Of a stretch of DNA of 64,000 nucleotides, positions 11,730 through 22,353 are shown one piece after another. Every line of letters begins with the position of its first letter. The first letter of the stretch is position 1. The notes beneath the pieces are model-generated. The model was not told the DNA's origin. It was given only the letters and a program-made list of their open reading frames with translations, and did no database searches. The translations under genes and the position numbers were made by a program. Source of the stretch: JBQQPY01 sp052258065 (GTDB taxonomy: Bacteria; Pseudomonadota; Gammaproteobacteria; Enterobacterales; Enterobacteriaceae); NCBI GenBank assembly GCA_052258065.1, contig JBQQPY010000002.1:992001-1056000 (forward strand), in the 5' to 3' direction.

Positions 11730-12250
11730 ATGTCGAGTAAAACTTTGAGCGCCGCGATCGTTATACTCCTATTATTGGTGGACGCCGCGACGCGGGCCAA
11801 AAAATTGGCTATCATTATTGATGATTTCGGCTAGAGGCCCGAGACCGAAAATTAGACACTCGCGATGCCGGTCAATATATTTATCGCGGCGCTGTCCGAT
11901 GCGCTCAATGCCCTTGCGATAGCGGCGAAAGCCAACTAGTAAGGTGTCAACATATTAATATATTTGCTGATAGCGCTATTAAAATAGCCTCTGGAGCGCA
12001 ATACCGGCGATGAACCCTGAAGAAGTAGTTATTCACTATGCTAGCTAGAGAGTACCCTACGCCGTAGGATTAATAACTATGTGGCAGTCCAATGACCTCC
12101 AGTTTTGGCGACATGCTGAACGTTATACAGGCATTAAGTTGCTCTTCCTATTTTTCATTATTACCTCGATAGGCATGGCTATCGGCAACAGCCAGTCGAT
12201 GTCTGCTGCCGCCAGCACCGACGTTCAGGCTCTTAACTTGAATCGCGATA
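11730..12250 (+). pseudogene. yibQ: YibQ-like divergent polysaccharide deacetylase relic
   Basis: The reading starts as MSSKTLSAAIVILLLLVDA (a leader-like segment), then KKLAIIIDDFG, the conserved start of the YibQ family. Degenerate RPETEN and LAMPVNI segments follow. After several stops and frame changes a further piece reads VPYAVG and, at 12079-12250, a degraded form of the segment ending in IGNSQS. An IS630 fragment begins at about 12255 where the C-terminal third should be. This is a dead gene with many lesions, unlike the single-lesion genes elsewhere in the window. Confidence 0.75.
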
Positions 12251-12254
12251 CATC

Positions 12255-12790
12255 AATTAGATGTGTAACGCAGGCGAGCGGAGAGGCGTTAGCCGCGAGT
12301 TTAAAAACAGGTTAGATCGAGTTAATCGTTGTTTTGTCAAAGAAGGCCTTGAGGTAATCCTAAGCCGTAAACCGAACAAACGGATATTTGACTGGCTTGT
12401 GGATGGCCGTACAACCCAGCCGATCTTTATCCACGGGTTTAGTTCGTTTTTAATACCTAAGATTATTTTACGTATTACAGTTCTACGGCTTTATCGGCAA
12501 GCAGTGCTGAGGCCTACTGACCGATCTTCTAGCGGCTTGCTACAACTGAGCACAATTTAATACGCTTTTGCATTTCTCTCGACAATGCGTTTATACAACC
12601 GTTTGCTTAGTTTTTAGATCAGGACTGTCTATTCAAAACAACAACGCTTGACTTAATCGATCTTGCGGACGCCTATTTATAAAATCTTAGCTGGCGCCAT
12701 GCTGCCTGGTTGTTTTATATATTCAATTTGATGTATCGAAATTCAAAAAAATTAGCGCATTCACGACTTTCTGTGCGGAATAGGTATTCT
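12255..12790. mobile_element. Two IS630 (lineage A) fragments, head to head
   Basis: 12255-12420 reads on the plus strand as RLDRVNRCFVKEGLEVILSR followed by KPNKRIFD, the N-terminal IS630 segment. From about 12440 to 12790 the same family is found on the minus strand. The plus copy interrupts the yibQ relic. Confidence 0.6.
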
Positions 12791-12960
12791 TTTTCAGCAA
12801 CGCTTTCGTTGGCTATGAATCGCATAGTAAACACCCATTATGGCATTTTGATATTCTTTAGCAGAGTATTTATCTCTGATAATGTGTCTATTTACAATGA
12901 GCGCATCTTCCAGTCAAGATCAAGTTTAGCCGGCAAGATCCCTAATCAAGAAAAAACATG
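12790..12960 (-). mobile_element. IS1595-family fragment
   Basis: Matches the stretch repeated at 17.95-18.05 kb, 49.02-49.15 kb and 63.6-63.72 kb on the minus strand, upstream of the conserved C-terminal motif. Only this internal part remains. Confidence 0.45.
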
Positions 12961-13128
12961 ATGAAAATAAATGATTTTTATCACAATACGTTCTGAGTTA
13001 AGAAATACTCTAACCACTTATATTTTTACCGAATGAGGGATTAAAAGCATCTACAGTATCATACGGCCAGTTAAGATTGGCTAACCTAAATGCGTAATCG
13101 GAAAAAATTTACAGACCCGAACATAACT

Positions 13129-13932
13129 TTAGCGCTTTAGCGCTCCGAGCAACTCCCTGCGTATAGTCAAAAGCATAGCTTTTACGATACGAGGATTACC
13201 CGCAACAATATTACCGGAAGGCAGGTAATTATGGCCGCCGCTAAAATCGGTAACCAAACCGCCCGCCTCACACACTAGAAGTTCACCGCCTGCAAAGTCA
13301 CGAGGCTTCAGGCCGATTTTAAAAAATCCGTCCACGCGGCCCGCGGCTACATAGGCAAAATCCAGAGCTGCGGAACCGGTGCAGCGTAAATCCGCGCATT
13401 GTGTAAACAGTTTACTCATCAGGACGACATAGCTGTTGGCATTCTGTTTTAGCTTGAAAGGAAAACTGGTGACCAAAATAGCGCCATGCAGATCGCGCGA
13501 GGTGCCGCCGCGCAGACGGTAACTATTCAACTTAGCACCTTGTCCGCGAGACGCAGTAAATAGCTCATTGCGCATTGGATCGTAGATTACGGCGATTTCT
13601 GTGCGGTCTTTAATACGCACAGCAATGGAAACAGAAAAATGGGGGAAACGCTTAACGAAGTTAGTAGTGCCATTTAGTGAGTCGATCATCCATTGTATAT
13701 CGGCATCTTCACAGGCCAACTCGCAGCCCTCTTTGCCGATAATGCCGTGCTGCGGGTAACACTTGCGAATAACTGCAACAATCAAACGCTCCCCTTCGCG
13801 GCGAATGTTGGCAACAAAGTCATTATCGCTTTTCTGACTGGTTTCGACTGAGTGGTGGGTTTCATAATGTTTAGCAATTAAATCACCCGCCATTCGCGCG
13901 GCGCGAATGGCTATGTTGAGTATTGGATGCAT
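13129..13932 (-). CDS. suhB: SuhB, inositol-monophosphatase family protein with degenerate active site
   Basis: A 267-residue protein colinear with E. coli SuhB, which is an inositol-1-monophosphatase and also part of the NusA-dependent rRNA antitermination complex. The start MHPILNIAIRAAR matches the family start. The metal-binding motifs have changed: the usual TEESGE reads GKEGCE (E67 to K), DPLDGT reads DSLNGT (D84 kept, D87 to N), and the NVDKAAE Asp-44 position reads Arg. The WDFAAGE motif reads RDFAGGE with Asp kept. Phosphatase activity is therefore unlikely. The full length, conserved fold segments and absence of stops suggest selection on a non-catalytic role, most simply with NusA (also encoded in this window). 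This is inference from sequence. Confidence 0.93.
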   Translation of the reverse strand: MHPILNIAIRAARMAGDLIAKHYETHHSVETSQKSDNDFVANIRREGERLIVAVIRKCYPQHGIIGKEGCELACEDADIQWMIDSLNGTTNFVKRFPHFSVSIAVRIKDRTEIAVIYDPMRNELFTASRGQGAKLNSYRLRGGTSRDLHGAILVTSFPFKLKQNANSYVVLMSKLFTQCADLRCTGSAALDFAYVAAGRVDGFFKIGLKPRDFAGGELLVCEAGGLVTDFSGGHNYLPSGNIVAGNPRIVKAMLLTIRRELLGALKR

Positions 13933-14054
13933 GCATACTGTCCACTAACTAAAACGATGCAGACTATAACAGAGCGTCAGCAAAACACCTATGACTACGC
14001 TACTATATAGCCTACATTTGCTATTATAAAATCTCGTAAGATAGTTTTTTTAAA

Positions 14055-15020
14055 AAATTTATATTTAATTTTTCATTAATATTTGATATAATACGGTAGT
14101 CTTTTACTACCCAACACTAATTTAAGAAATTTCTGATTGTAGAGACAAGCACATTGTCACAATGTAATATAAAGCTCTTTACCAGAATGGAAATAGTGAC
14201 TTTACAGCACATCTTCTATGCACGCATCAAGCCGCCTGACCATACCATTTATTTATTAATGCATAGATAGGCTAAAATAATTCTTTATATTAAGCTCGAT
14301 AAAGGGTTGAATTCATGTCTCCCTATAGCTAAGCACTTTCATAGGCCAAAAGACGATCTGTAAATTCTTTGCCATTGTCTGTAAGTGCCCGCTGAACAGC
14401 CATGAAACATAGCTCAACTAAAATCATGCAAGAAATGTCCGCATTAACCTCGGCCTAGGCTTTATAGAAAAGGATAGAACCCATCGAATCGATTTATCTA
14501 TATTCACAAAAAGATAACATCTTAAGATTAAAGTTGGTATTTATAGAAGATACCTCATATCAACATGCAGCTAACAAGGCTCATACCTTTTAAACACCTT
14601 GTGCTTTTATTTTAAAGATTTTCCCTTCATGTTATGCAAGCTCTCTAATCCGTGCCTACGTAAACAGTAAGCCATGGCAGATCGAGATACGGCCAGGCCA
14701 AAGAATTCGCATACGACCCTGCCAATAGATCGCGTTCAGTGGGACAAAAGCGTTTTCCGAAGCGAAATGGCCACTGCCTCCAGAGCGGGCGACAGCTTCG
14801 TCTGCAAACGATAGGGAATATGGCCATGATCCTTAATACCATCTCGTCTTTCCTTTTTAAAACCGTCCGTTTAGAAATGTCATAACGCTCAGTCAAAGTA
14901 GATTCTGGCCTGCTACTTACCTGAATAGCGACTCTGATTTTAGGTATTATAGTTGCATAACTATAGAATTCTAATTATCATGATATTTTGCTCTCCACTA
15001 TATTTCTCAGTAACCATCTT
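14055..15020 (-). mobile_element. IS481-family relic, near full length
   Basis: An open N-terminal piece at 14645-14896 starts MTERYDISKRTVLKRK, the helix-turn-helix start of IS481 transposases. The TDNGKEFTD codons lie near 14350-14390 and the terminal block near 14935-15000. Stops and frameshifts separate the parts. Confidence 0.7.
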
Positions 15021-15176
15021 GCAATAAAAAGGGCTGTGCACGGCGCAGCATTGGTCAGAGGCGTTGCCGTGATTTTCGCGTTGCGGCTGGCGCTTTAGCG
15101 CGAATAAGGTAAGATGCAATCCTGGCGGTTATGCTGGCCGCCGCTAATCATCTTACTACCTATAGGAAGGTACATC

Positions 15177-16163
15177 ATGCCAGTGCTACATAACCGGGTC
15201 TCCAATCAGGAATTACGGGCGCGCATGCTAGTCGAAAGCGAGCCACGCACGACCGTCTCTTTTTACCGCTATTTTATTTTAAGCGATCCGCAGGGTTTCC
15301 GTGATGATCTTTACCGAACACTCACAGCGCTACAGATATTCGGCCGCGTTTATATTGCCTCAGAAGGGATCAATGCACAAATCAGTGTGCCGCAGAGCTG
15401 TTTTAACGTTTTGCACGAGATCTTGTCCGCCGCGCATCCACAGTTAGATGGACTACGCCTGAACGTCGCCTTAGACGATAACGGAAAATCTTTCTGGGTG
15501 CTGCGCATGAAAGTCCGTTCACGCATCGTTGCCGACGGTATTGAGGCTACCTCATTTAATCCAGCGAACGTCGGACGTTATTTAAAAGCAGAAGACGTCA
15601 ACACGATGGCGGATGATCCGGATGCTATATTTGTAGACATGCGCAATCATTATGAGTATGAGGTAGGGCATTTCAATAAGGCGATAAAGATTCCGTCCGA
15701 TACGTTCCGTGAGCAGCTGCCGATGGCGGTAGAGATGCTGCGACACAACAAAGATAAAAAAATTGTCATGTACTGCACTGGCGGCATCCGCTGCGAGAAA
15801 GCCAGCGCCTGGATGCTGTATAATGGCTTCAAATATGTATATCATGTGGAAGGTGGAATTATTGAATATGCCCGCCGCGCGCAGGAAAAAGGGCTTCCGC
15901 TGAAATTTACCGGCAAGAATTTTGTATTTGACGAACGCTTAGGCGAGCGTATCACGCCAGATATTATCGCTCATTGCCATCAATGCAGCGCACCCTACGA
16001 CAGCCATACTAACTGCCGCAATCAGGGTTGCCATTTGTTGTTTATCCAGTGCCCTAGTTGTGCCGGTAAATATGAGAACTGCTGTAGCGTGACCTGCCAG
16101 GAGGCGCTCTCCCTGCCGCTGTCGGAGCAGCGCTTGCGAGCACAGGAGGCAAGAACGGGATAA
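15177..16163 (+). CDS. trhO: TrhO (YceA), tRNA uridine-34 hydroxylase, C-terminal tail out of frame
   Basis: A rhodanese-family enzyme that, with prephenate-dependent or oxygen-dependent partners depending on the system, forms 5-hydroxyuridine at tRNA position 34. The start at 15177 gives MPVLHNRVSNQELRARM, matching the family; an upstream in-frame extension is not conserved. The N-terminal acylphosphatase-like domain is followed by the rhodanese domain with catalytic Cys in MYCTGGIRCEKA and a Cys-rich zinc-like region (CHQC, CPSC). The stop at 16163 is early: GIRIFNKSRERL, the family's C-terminal tail, continues in another frame to a stop near 16252. A single -1 change near 16135-16145 explains this, since 15177-16252 is 1076 nt. 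The catalytic part is intact, so it may still work. Confidence 0.93.
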   Translation: MPVLHNRVSNQELRARMLVESEPRTTVSFYRYFILSDPQGFRDDLYRTLTALQIFGRVYIASEGINAQISVPQSCFNVLHEILSAAHPQLDGLRLNVALDDNGKSFWVLRMKVRSRIVADGIEATSFNPANVGRYLKAEDVNTMADDPDAIFVDMRNHYEYEVGHFNKAIKIPSDTFREQLPMAVEMLRHNKDKKIVMYCTGGIRCEKASAWMLYNGFKYVYHVEGGIIEYARRAQEKGLPLKFTGKNFVFDERLGERITPDIIAHCHQCSAPYDSHTNCRNQGCHLLFIQCPSCAGKYENCCSVTCQEALSLPLSEQRLRAQEARTG

Positions 16164-16252
16164 GAATCTTCAATAAATCTCGTGAACGCCTACAACTGAG
16201 GCTGACGGGGTACGATCCGGCTCAGAAATCGAAACCGCTATCGCGTTTCTAG

Positions 16253-17800
16253 GCGAACATAGCCGCAATTTTACCTGGCGCGCTAGTAAATTTAAAGCTG
16301 TAGCCGATCAAGCCGGATATTATCATCATATTGTCATGCTCAACTCGCGTCTTGATTATAAAATCCTTATTAGAGGATGCGCAGAAAACTAAATACTTGA
16401 GTCTCAGCCTCGTCCGAAGCACTAAACAGCTTGCGCTGCTCGGACGCGGTAGTGCGCTGGCCGCCATCGTGTTCACTCACCTTGAAAGCATTTCCCATCA
16501 CTCATCCGCTCGATGCCTGGGAAACATCCCGCAGACCAGCATTACCGGCAGAGACGACAACAATTGCTTAACCCAGCTGCCAGCGGCCGACCAATAGCTT
16601 TCTTACCTAATGACGACTTTCTTTACCCATCGTTACTTCCGCGATGTTGCAATTAAAGAGCTTTATTCAGATCGCCTTTCCCGCTATAGTGGACAAGTCG
16701 CGCGCTCCGATTTCAATTAGCTGCGTAGGGTTCAAAACACGAATATAATCATTCGGTCAACGCATTACCGACCAGCATGCCTTAATCACGGAGCTTGTTA
16801 TGAATCTTCACGGCATCCGGAAGCGCTGCATCCCGCTTACGGCATTTTTATAAACATGGGTTGATGCGACTTGAGATTTTTCATCCCGTTTCGGTGAAAA
16901 ATCAACGTTTTGCTGTCATCGCTGAGCGTCTGCCAAAGCGCTTGAGCGCGCTACGCGCCAAGCTGCATATATTTCTTGCTTGCGTCACAGGTCTGGCGGA
17001 TAGCCGCCTAGCGCCATAGTGGCTATGGCCCAGATCGTCGGCAAAGCGGTGTGTTTGTTATAGCACCTTTAGTTTGGCTTACGTGGCGTAAAACCCCGCA
17101 GCTGTCGTACGAAACCACTGCCAATAAAAATTAAATTTGACATTATACCCTGATGCTCTTGACTGCATTCCACCGGCCGTGGTGCCGGATGAGACGGGTG
17201 TCACAAGAGTTTAAAAGACCGCATCTAGTTACCTGTCTGAAATAGACTTGCGTAAAATAAAATGACCCGCCGCGAGATCGCGGGTTACATGAAGTATTAC
17301 AGAACTAATTTCTGCGGTATGCTAGGTATTCTGTTGATTTTCTTTTAACGATGCTGACTTCGAGACTAAGAGTCAGATGCTTTGCGATATCAGTCTTGAC
17401 TGATAGTCTTCAGTTATAATTTTCGGTCAATTTCTATATCGACGAAGCCCTTGTCAGGGAAATTGACATCATGCAGGCGAATCGTCATCGCATCGCAGGG
17501 GTTATACGGTACTAATTTCCTAGCGGATCAGCAAGAATATATGAATGATTTCTTTTTTCTATCTATATATACGTCTTTTTTAACTCTTTGTTATTTGAGT
17601 GACTATGCGGTTCTGGCATCTCTTGAATAGGAAGCGCCGCACAGCGTTGCTGAGCGCACCGTTATGAACGGCTGCGGGCCGCGCTACACGGTGCGGCTAA
17701 ACCCAGGGCAAGAAGCGGCGTTACGTAATCAACCAACTCTTTCGCTAATTGCATAAAGTATTTCCATATTAGTACATCGCGTTTTTGGTTCTATGCTTTC
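16253..17800. other. Gene-relic zone downstream of trhO
   Basis: About 1.5 kb with higher G+C than the IS debris but no intact gene. Pieces such as 16331-16597 (plus) and 16860-17110 look like eroded coding sequence with stops. I could not assign them to families, and they do not match the neighbours of yceA in E. coli as far as I can recall. Confidence 0.4.
17264..17291. terminator. Hairpin with ACCCGC/GCGGGT stem
   Basis: ACCCGC pairs with GCGGGT around a short loop. No clear T run follows, so it could be a leftover terminator or a chance hairpin in the relic zone. Confidence 0.3.
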
Positions 17801-18065
17801 GGCATTAGACTACATGATTACGAATATTGTTTAGTCAGTCTCAAAAACCTGCATCACATAAACAGTATTCTTAATGCCGCCACCAAGAAGCGTGGCATTA
17901 TTACTTCCAAAGTTATAATGTAGGCTAAATCGATACTCAAAGAATTGCATAGTAAGCACCATTATAGTGTTCTTGATACTCTCCAGCAGAGTATTTATTC
18001 ACTTAAAACTGTTTATTTCCAGTATAGCTCAAACTTGGCTGAATAAGGTAAGTAATAAAGAAATA
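17800..18065 (-). mobile_element. IS1595-family relic
   Basis: Minus-strand C-terminal part, matching the copies at 43.9-44.1 kb and 48.9-49.15 kb, including the degraded YRFN-coding block near 17930. Confidence 0.5.
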
Positions 18066-18069
18066 TAAT

Positions 18070-18620
18070 GGCAGAACTTACTCGCATAGCTCTCTGGACT
18101 TGCCTCTCGGAAGCTTTCGTTCACGCAAAAACATGAGCATCGCCACTCCAACTCTCAAGATTAAAACTGGCCTAATACAGCTTGATATTCAGGAGTTTCC
18201 CGCATCTAGCTTACATATCTTTTAACATTGTGTAGATGCAACTGAATTAATAAAAGTTATTCCTTAGTGAGAGCGCTCGCCATAAAGGAGAATTTGTGAA
18301 TATCGCGATGCCTGCACTTTTGTTAGCGTCTATTAGCGACGTAAGCATCATGGATTTTCATACGACCGGAGAGAGCATCTGACCTTTATTGGGTTCGAGC
18401 ATTATCTATGAAATTTTGTATTAGAGCCTCTAGGCCGTGTTGCAGCTAACGCCTAACTCGCATAACAGCTGTAACGCTGAAAGGCCATGTTACGCTAAGT
18501 CAAAAGATAGATTACAAGCAACCACATCGTTAACCGCAGGTATTTAGCATGAAATATATCATTAACTATTTTGTCTCATATGATTATATAGAGCCAGCTT
18601 AAGTACCCCTGTTCATGGCA
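18070..18620. other. Unrecognised decayed stretch
   Basis: A good ribosome-binding-like AAGGAG (18283-18288) precedes a short frame at 18297 reading VNIAMPALLLASISDVSIM, which soon meets a stop. It may be the start of a lost gene, but I do not recognise it. Confidence 0.25.
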
Positions 18621-18624
18621 AGAT

Positions 18625-20050
18625 GCCTACTAAGGGATATAGTTAAGAGAAATATCACGATGATTAGGCTTTGTCGTTAAGCCACTAGAACCCATAAAAT
18701 CAGAGAAGCCCTTCCGCTGTCATTCTGCACCTGATTTTTCTTTTTTCATGTTGCTGAAAAGCAGGAAATCATAAATAAATTCCTTACTATTTTAAAAATA
18801 GATAGTTAATTTTTTTGTAAACTCAGAACGTGAGAGCCTCAATCTCATATGTTTCATTATATTTCATGATATTTTCTGGTTTTTTCTTGTCTCAGGATTT
18901 CTGCGTCAAGCTGTACTGATTCTAGTTTTGAGAAAAAGTTGAAGATGACGCTGTCATCCGTTTAGCAACCAGTTCTAGCTGCTCTGCAGAAGATGCTTTT
19001 TCTCCGATTAAACGATCTGTTGGCAGCCGTACGAAAATTCTTGAATCCCGCCGCATCTTAATCTGGCCTAGTTCGCTGTTTACAAGATATGAATTAAAGC
19101 GTTTTCGTAACATGAAGGAGAAAGCGCCAAAACTAAATCATAAAGTATTTAAAAGCTATAAGCCTGACTACCTGTCACTACTGGTTTAAAACTGATCGAA
19201 TTTGATAATTAAATGACTTCTCTTTTACAAGAAAATTAACAAAAATAATCTTAGATATTTAAAAATCATAAGATAGCTTAACAAGCAACCATGAGAGTAT
19301 CTAGATCTGCAATGTCTGCATCGAAAAAACGCGAATCAGCGATTTGAAAAGCTTTTCGGGGCTTATGACAGGTAGACATTCGCTTCGTTTGCGCATCGGC
19401 GCACAGAGGCCTTAGAGTGCATTTATAATTACTTTTTTGCGCCTTGCATACCTTCAGCATAATCGCATGTGTATAACTACTCATTTTAATAAAAACTATT
19501 TTACTTAACAGCATGAATCGTTTTTAATTGGTACAAATATTTACTGGAATATTGATGTGAAATATCTTCCAGAAGTGCTAAATAAAACGTCACGACGTTA
19601 TTTTCTGGGGCATAGATTAATCAACTCGATAAGTTTTTATCCACTTCTGCAAAGCTAAGACCACGGCCAATACACGATGTTTTATGCATAATCTTAGTCA
19701 AGCATATTCTATGCTTATTTATTCAGTAATTAAAGAAACTGATAAAGAATTTACTGATCGTCTTTTATGCCTGAGGAAACACTTAGTTACATGGAAACAT
19801 GAATTCAGCTGCTGATGTACAGAGCTTGACATAGAATACCGCATTAGCCCATCGATACACTGAATAGTGTAGTCAAGCCATTTAATCAGCATATAGAAGA
19901 TATGCTGCAGAGCCACTGTTTTTATAGTAGTGAAAATCTTGAGATTATACTAGATCGATATATCTGGCTCTACAGCCAGGAATGGTCTCAATCAGTACTG
20001 GAGAATAGAATTCTATTCTAATCTAAAAATATTGACACGTAATTAATATT
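18625..20050 (+). mobile_element. Composite IS481 relic with two internal insertions
   Basis: The terminal block of IS481 (plus orientation) lies at about 18630-18715. The reading resumes at 18920-19185 (NMKEKAPKLNHKVFKSYKPDY) and again at about 19545-20050 (YWNIDVKYLPEVLNKTSRRYF, then TDKEFTDRL). A MITE-like repeat (about 18715-18910) and about 350 bp of unexplained sequence (about 19190-19545) lie between these pieces. The parts are colinear, so one original element was split twice. Confidence 0.65.
18715..18910 (+). repeat. MITE-like repeat, partial
   Basis: Starts at the GTCATTCTGCACCTGATTT terminus and continues with the shared GCAGGAAATCATAAATAAAT interior. The far end is missing. Confidence 0.5.
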
Positions 20051-20084
20051 GATAAGTAATTAAATTTAAGCTACTTAAAAAGTG

Positions 20085-20680
20085 CTACCTTACTGGACGT
20101 GAAACCAATAAAAATCCGCCGAGTCGCTAAATCCATACTAAAAGATAGCATAATGAGGTTTCATGTAACATTTACAGAAAATGCTTCATATCAAAATGCA
20201 AGCAACCAGGTTTATAGATTTTAAACGCCTTATGCTTTAGTGTAGATGCTTTCTCCTTCTATATCATGGAAACTCCTGAATCCATACCCGCATAAACAGT
20301 GAACCGGTTTAGATTAAAATATGTCGGAGTTCAAGAACGTGTTCACGACCACCAACAAATCTTTTAGAGAGAGAAAGCGGCTTCGGAAGCGAGCGACAGC
20401 GTAGCCTAAAAACGGTACAGAATATCGCTACAATCCTTAACACTGTCTTATTTTGCTATTTAAAAACAGTTAGTTTAGAAAGGCGATAACGCTTTATTAA
20501 AATAAATTCCATCTCGTTTTTTATTTAAAGAATAAACCTGATTTTAGGTATTGTAGTTATCTACTAACTACGGAGCCTAATTATCATTATATTTTATCTT
20601 TAACTATTATATATCTTACCAGCTGTATTGCCATACAAAAGACTATACGATAAGATTTTATATAAAAATCAATCATCCTT
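20085..20680 (-). mobile_element. IS481-family relic, N-terminal part
   Basis: Minus-strand copy similar to 9.85-10.44 kb: KYLP-like segment near 20150, N-terminal region to 20530, terminal block at 20540-20660. It lies tail to tail with the preceding plus-strand IS481. Confidence 0.55.
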
Positions 20681-20685
20681 AACTG

Positions 20686-20765
20686 TTTATAACTAATTAA
20701 TTTTATTTATTTTTAATTTTTCACTTATTTTTTATATATGTCTAATTTAGATGCGAAATGATAGA
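20686..20765 (+). repeat. MITE-like repeat, one end
   Basis: Matches the repeat end with the sequence TCTAATTTAGATGCGAAATG, a degraded form of the terminal GCGGAATGA. Confidence 0.4.
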
Positions 20766-20859
20766 TCTATAAATTAATTCCATCTTCCCAAGCAATTGAT
20801 AAAAAACACAATTCTCTTTATCAGCAATCGACAATCTGTGGAGAATCTACGCCGCAGGC

Positions 20860-20888
20860 AAAAAAAACGACAATCAGCTCAATCGCCG
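20860..20888 (-). terminator. Rho-independent terminator downstream of metK
   Basis: On the minus strand an 8-bp stem (with G-U pairs) and a 5-nt loop are followed directly by eight T (plus-strand A run 20860-20867). It lies about 45 bp past the metK stop. Confidence 0.6.
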
Positions 20889-20932
20889 TTTCGGTCTCGC
20901 GGCCCCACGCCCGCAGCGCGCGTCATAACACA

Positions 20933-22086
20933 TTATTTCAGGCCGGCGGCATCACGCAAAAGTTCGGATTTATCAGTCTTTTCCCACGGGAAATGTTCGC
21001 GTCCAAAATGGCCGTAGGCAGCAGTTTCGCGGTAGATTGGCCTCAGCAGATCTAGCATAGTGACGAGCCCATACGGACGCAGGTCGAAGAATTCGCGCAC
21101 TAGCGCTGTCAGGTTCTCTGCCGGAATCTTTTCAGTGCAGAAGGTTTCGATCGTGATGGAGGTCGGCTCCGCCACACCGATGACGTAGGACACCTGAATT
21201 TCACAGCGCTCGGCCAGACCGGCGGCGACAATGTTTTTTGCTACGTAGCGCGCGGCATATGCCGCCGAGCGATCAACCTTAGACAGATCCTTGCCAGAGA
21301 AGGCGCCACCGCCGTGGCGGGCCATGCCGCCGTAAGTATCGACAATGATTTTACGGCCAGTCAAGCCGCAGTCGCCCATCGGGCCACCGATAACGAAACG
21401 ACCGGTCGGGTTAATAAAATATTTAGTCTGAGAAGTGAGCCATTTCCCCGGCAGAACCGGCTTAATAATCTCCTCCATGACCGCTTCCTTCAACTGTGGC
21501 AGAGCGATGTTTTCTGCATGCTGAGTAGATAGCACGACAGCATCAATACCTACTACCTTGCCTTTATCGTAGGCGAAAGTGACCTGACTTTTAGCGTCTG
21601 GACGCAGCCAGGGCAAGGTCCCGTCTTTACGGACTTAGACTGGCGCGCGACCAGACGGTGCGCGTAGGTAATCGGCGCCGGCATTAATACATCAGTTTCA
21701 TTGGTGGCATAACCAAACATCAGCCCTTGATCGCCAGCACCCTGTTCTAGCGGATCAGTGCGATCTACCCCCTGGTTAATATCTGGAGACTGCTTGCCAA
21801 TGGCGCTCAGCACCGCGCAAGAGTTAGCATCAAAGCCCATATCTGAATGAATATAACCGATTTCGCGGATAGTGCTGCGCGTTAATGCTTCAATATCCAC
21901 CCAGGCGCTGGTAGTTATCTCGCCGCCCACAAGAACCATCCCGGTTTTAACATATGTTTCGCAGGCAACGCGCGCTTTTGGATCCTGCGCAAGAATCGCG
22001 TCTAGTACAGCGTCGGAAATCTGGTCTGCGATTTTATCAGGATGCCCCTCTGAAACAGATTCAGATGTAAATAAGTGTTTAGCCAT
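20933..22086 (-). pseudogene. metK: MetK, S-adenosylmethionine synthetase, single -1 frameshift
   Basis: Makes S-adenosylmethionine from methionine and ATP, the methyl donor for enzymes such as RlmE in this window. The N-terminal part (start 22086, MAKHLFTSESVSEGHPDK) holds the ATP-binding start and GAGDQGLMFGYA. The C-terminal part holds GGGAFSGKD and the conserved end LLRDAAGLK. The two frames join if one base is restored near 21636, where the coding strand reads TCTAAGTCC and the family expects a Glu codon, giving RQSEVRKDGTLPWLRP. The total of 1154 nt implies one net -1 change in a gene of normal length (about 384 residues). The site is not a homopolymer. The enzyme is normally essential unless SAM is imported. 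Confidence 0.93.
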
Positions 22087-22353
22087 TAGTCTTTTTACCT
22101 TTGGATGCGAGTTGGAAATGACTACGTAGCGCTAAGGACAAAGCATCCGCAATACACGATGCCAAAATTATGATTGTACGCGTGATGTTGCCTCCTCCGG
22201 CAACTATCGTTCGGCAGTAAAACTGCTAATCAGTAAAGATAGATTAACTTCTAGATAACTATTTTAGAGTAAGGTCTCGGTTGAATACCAGTAATTTTTA
22301 GATGAAATATATCAACCAGTTTCAACCAAGCATAAAAAATCATCAATAAAGTA
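22087..22353. other. metK upstream region
   Basis: Holds the presumed metK promoter and a short GTTGCC/GGCAAC hairpin near 22189-22206. No gene is visible. Confidence 0.4.

Noticed and set aside
12710..12961. Plus-strand 83-codon open frame
   Set aside because: It crosses the junction of two IS relics (IS630 and IS1595) on the opposite strand of both.
22189..22206. GTTGCC/GGCAAC hairpin before metK as a possible regulatory RNA or SAM riboswitch part
   Set aside because: Too small, no surrounding conserved riboswitch structure, and enterobacterial metK is normally controlled by MetJ instead.
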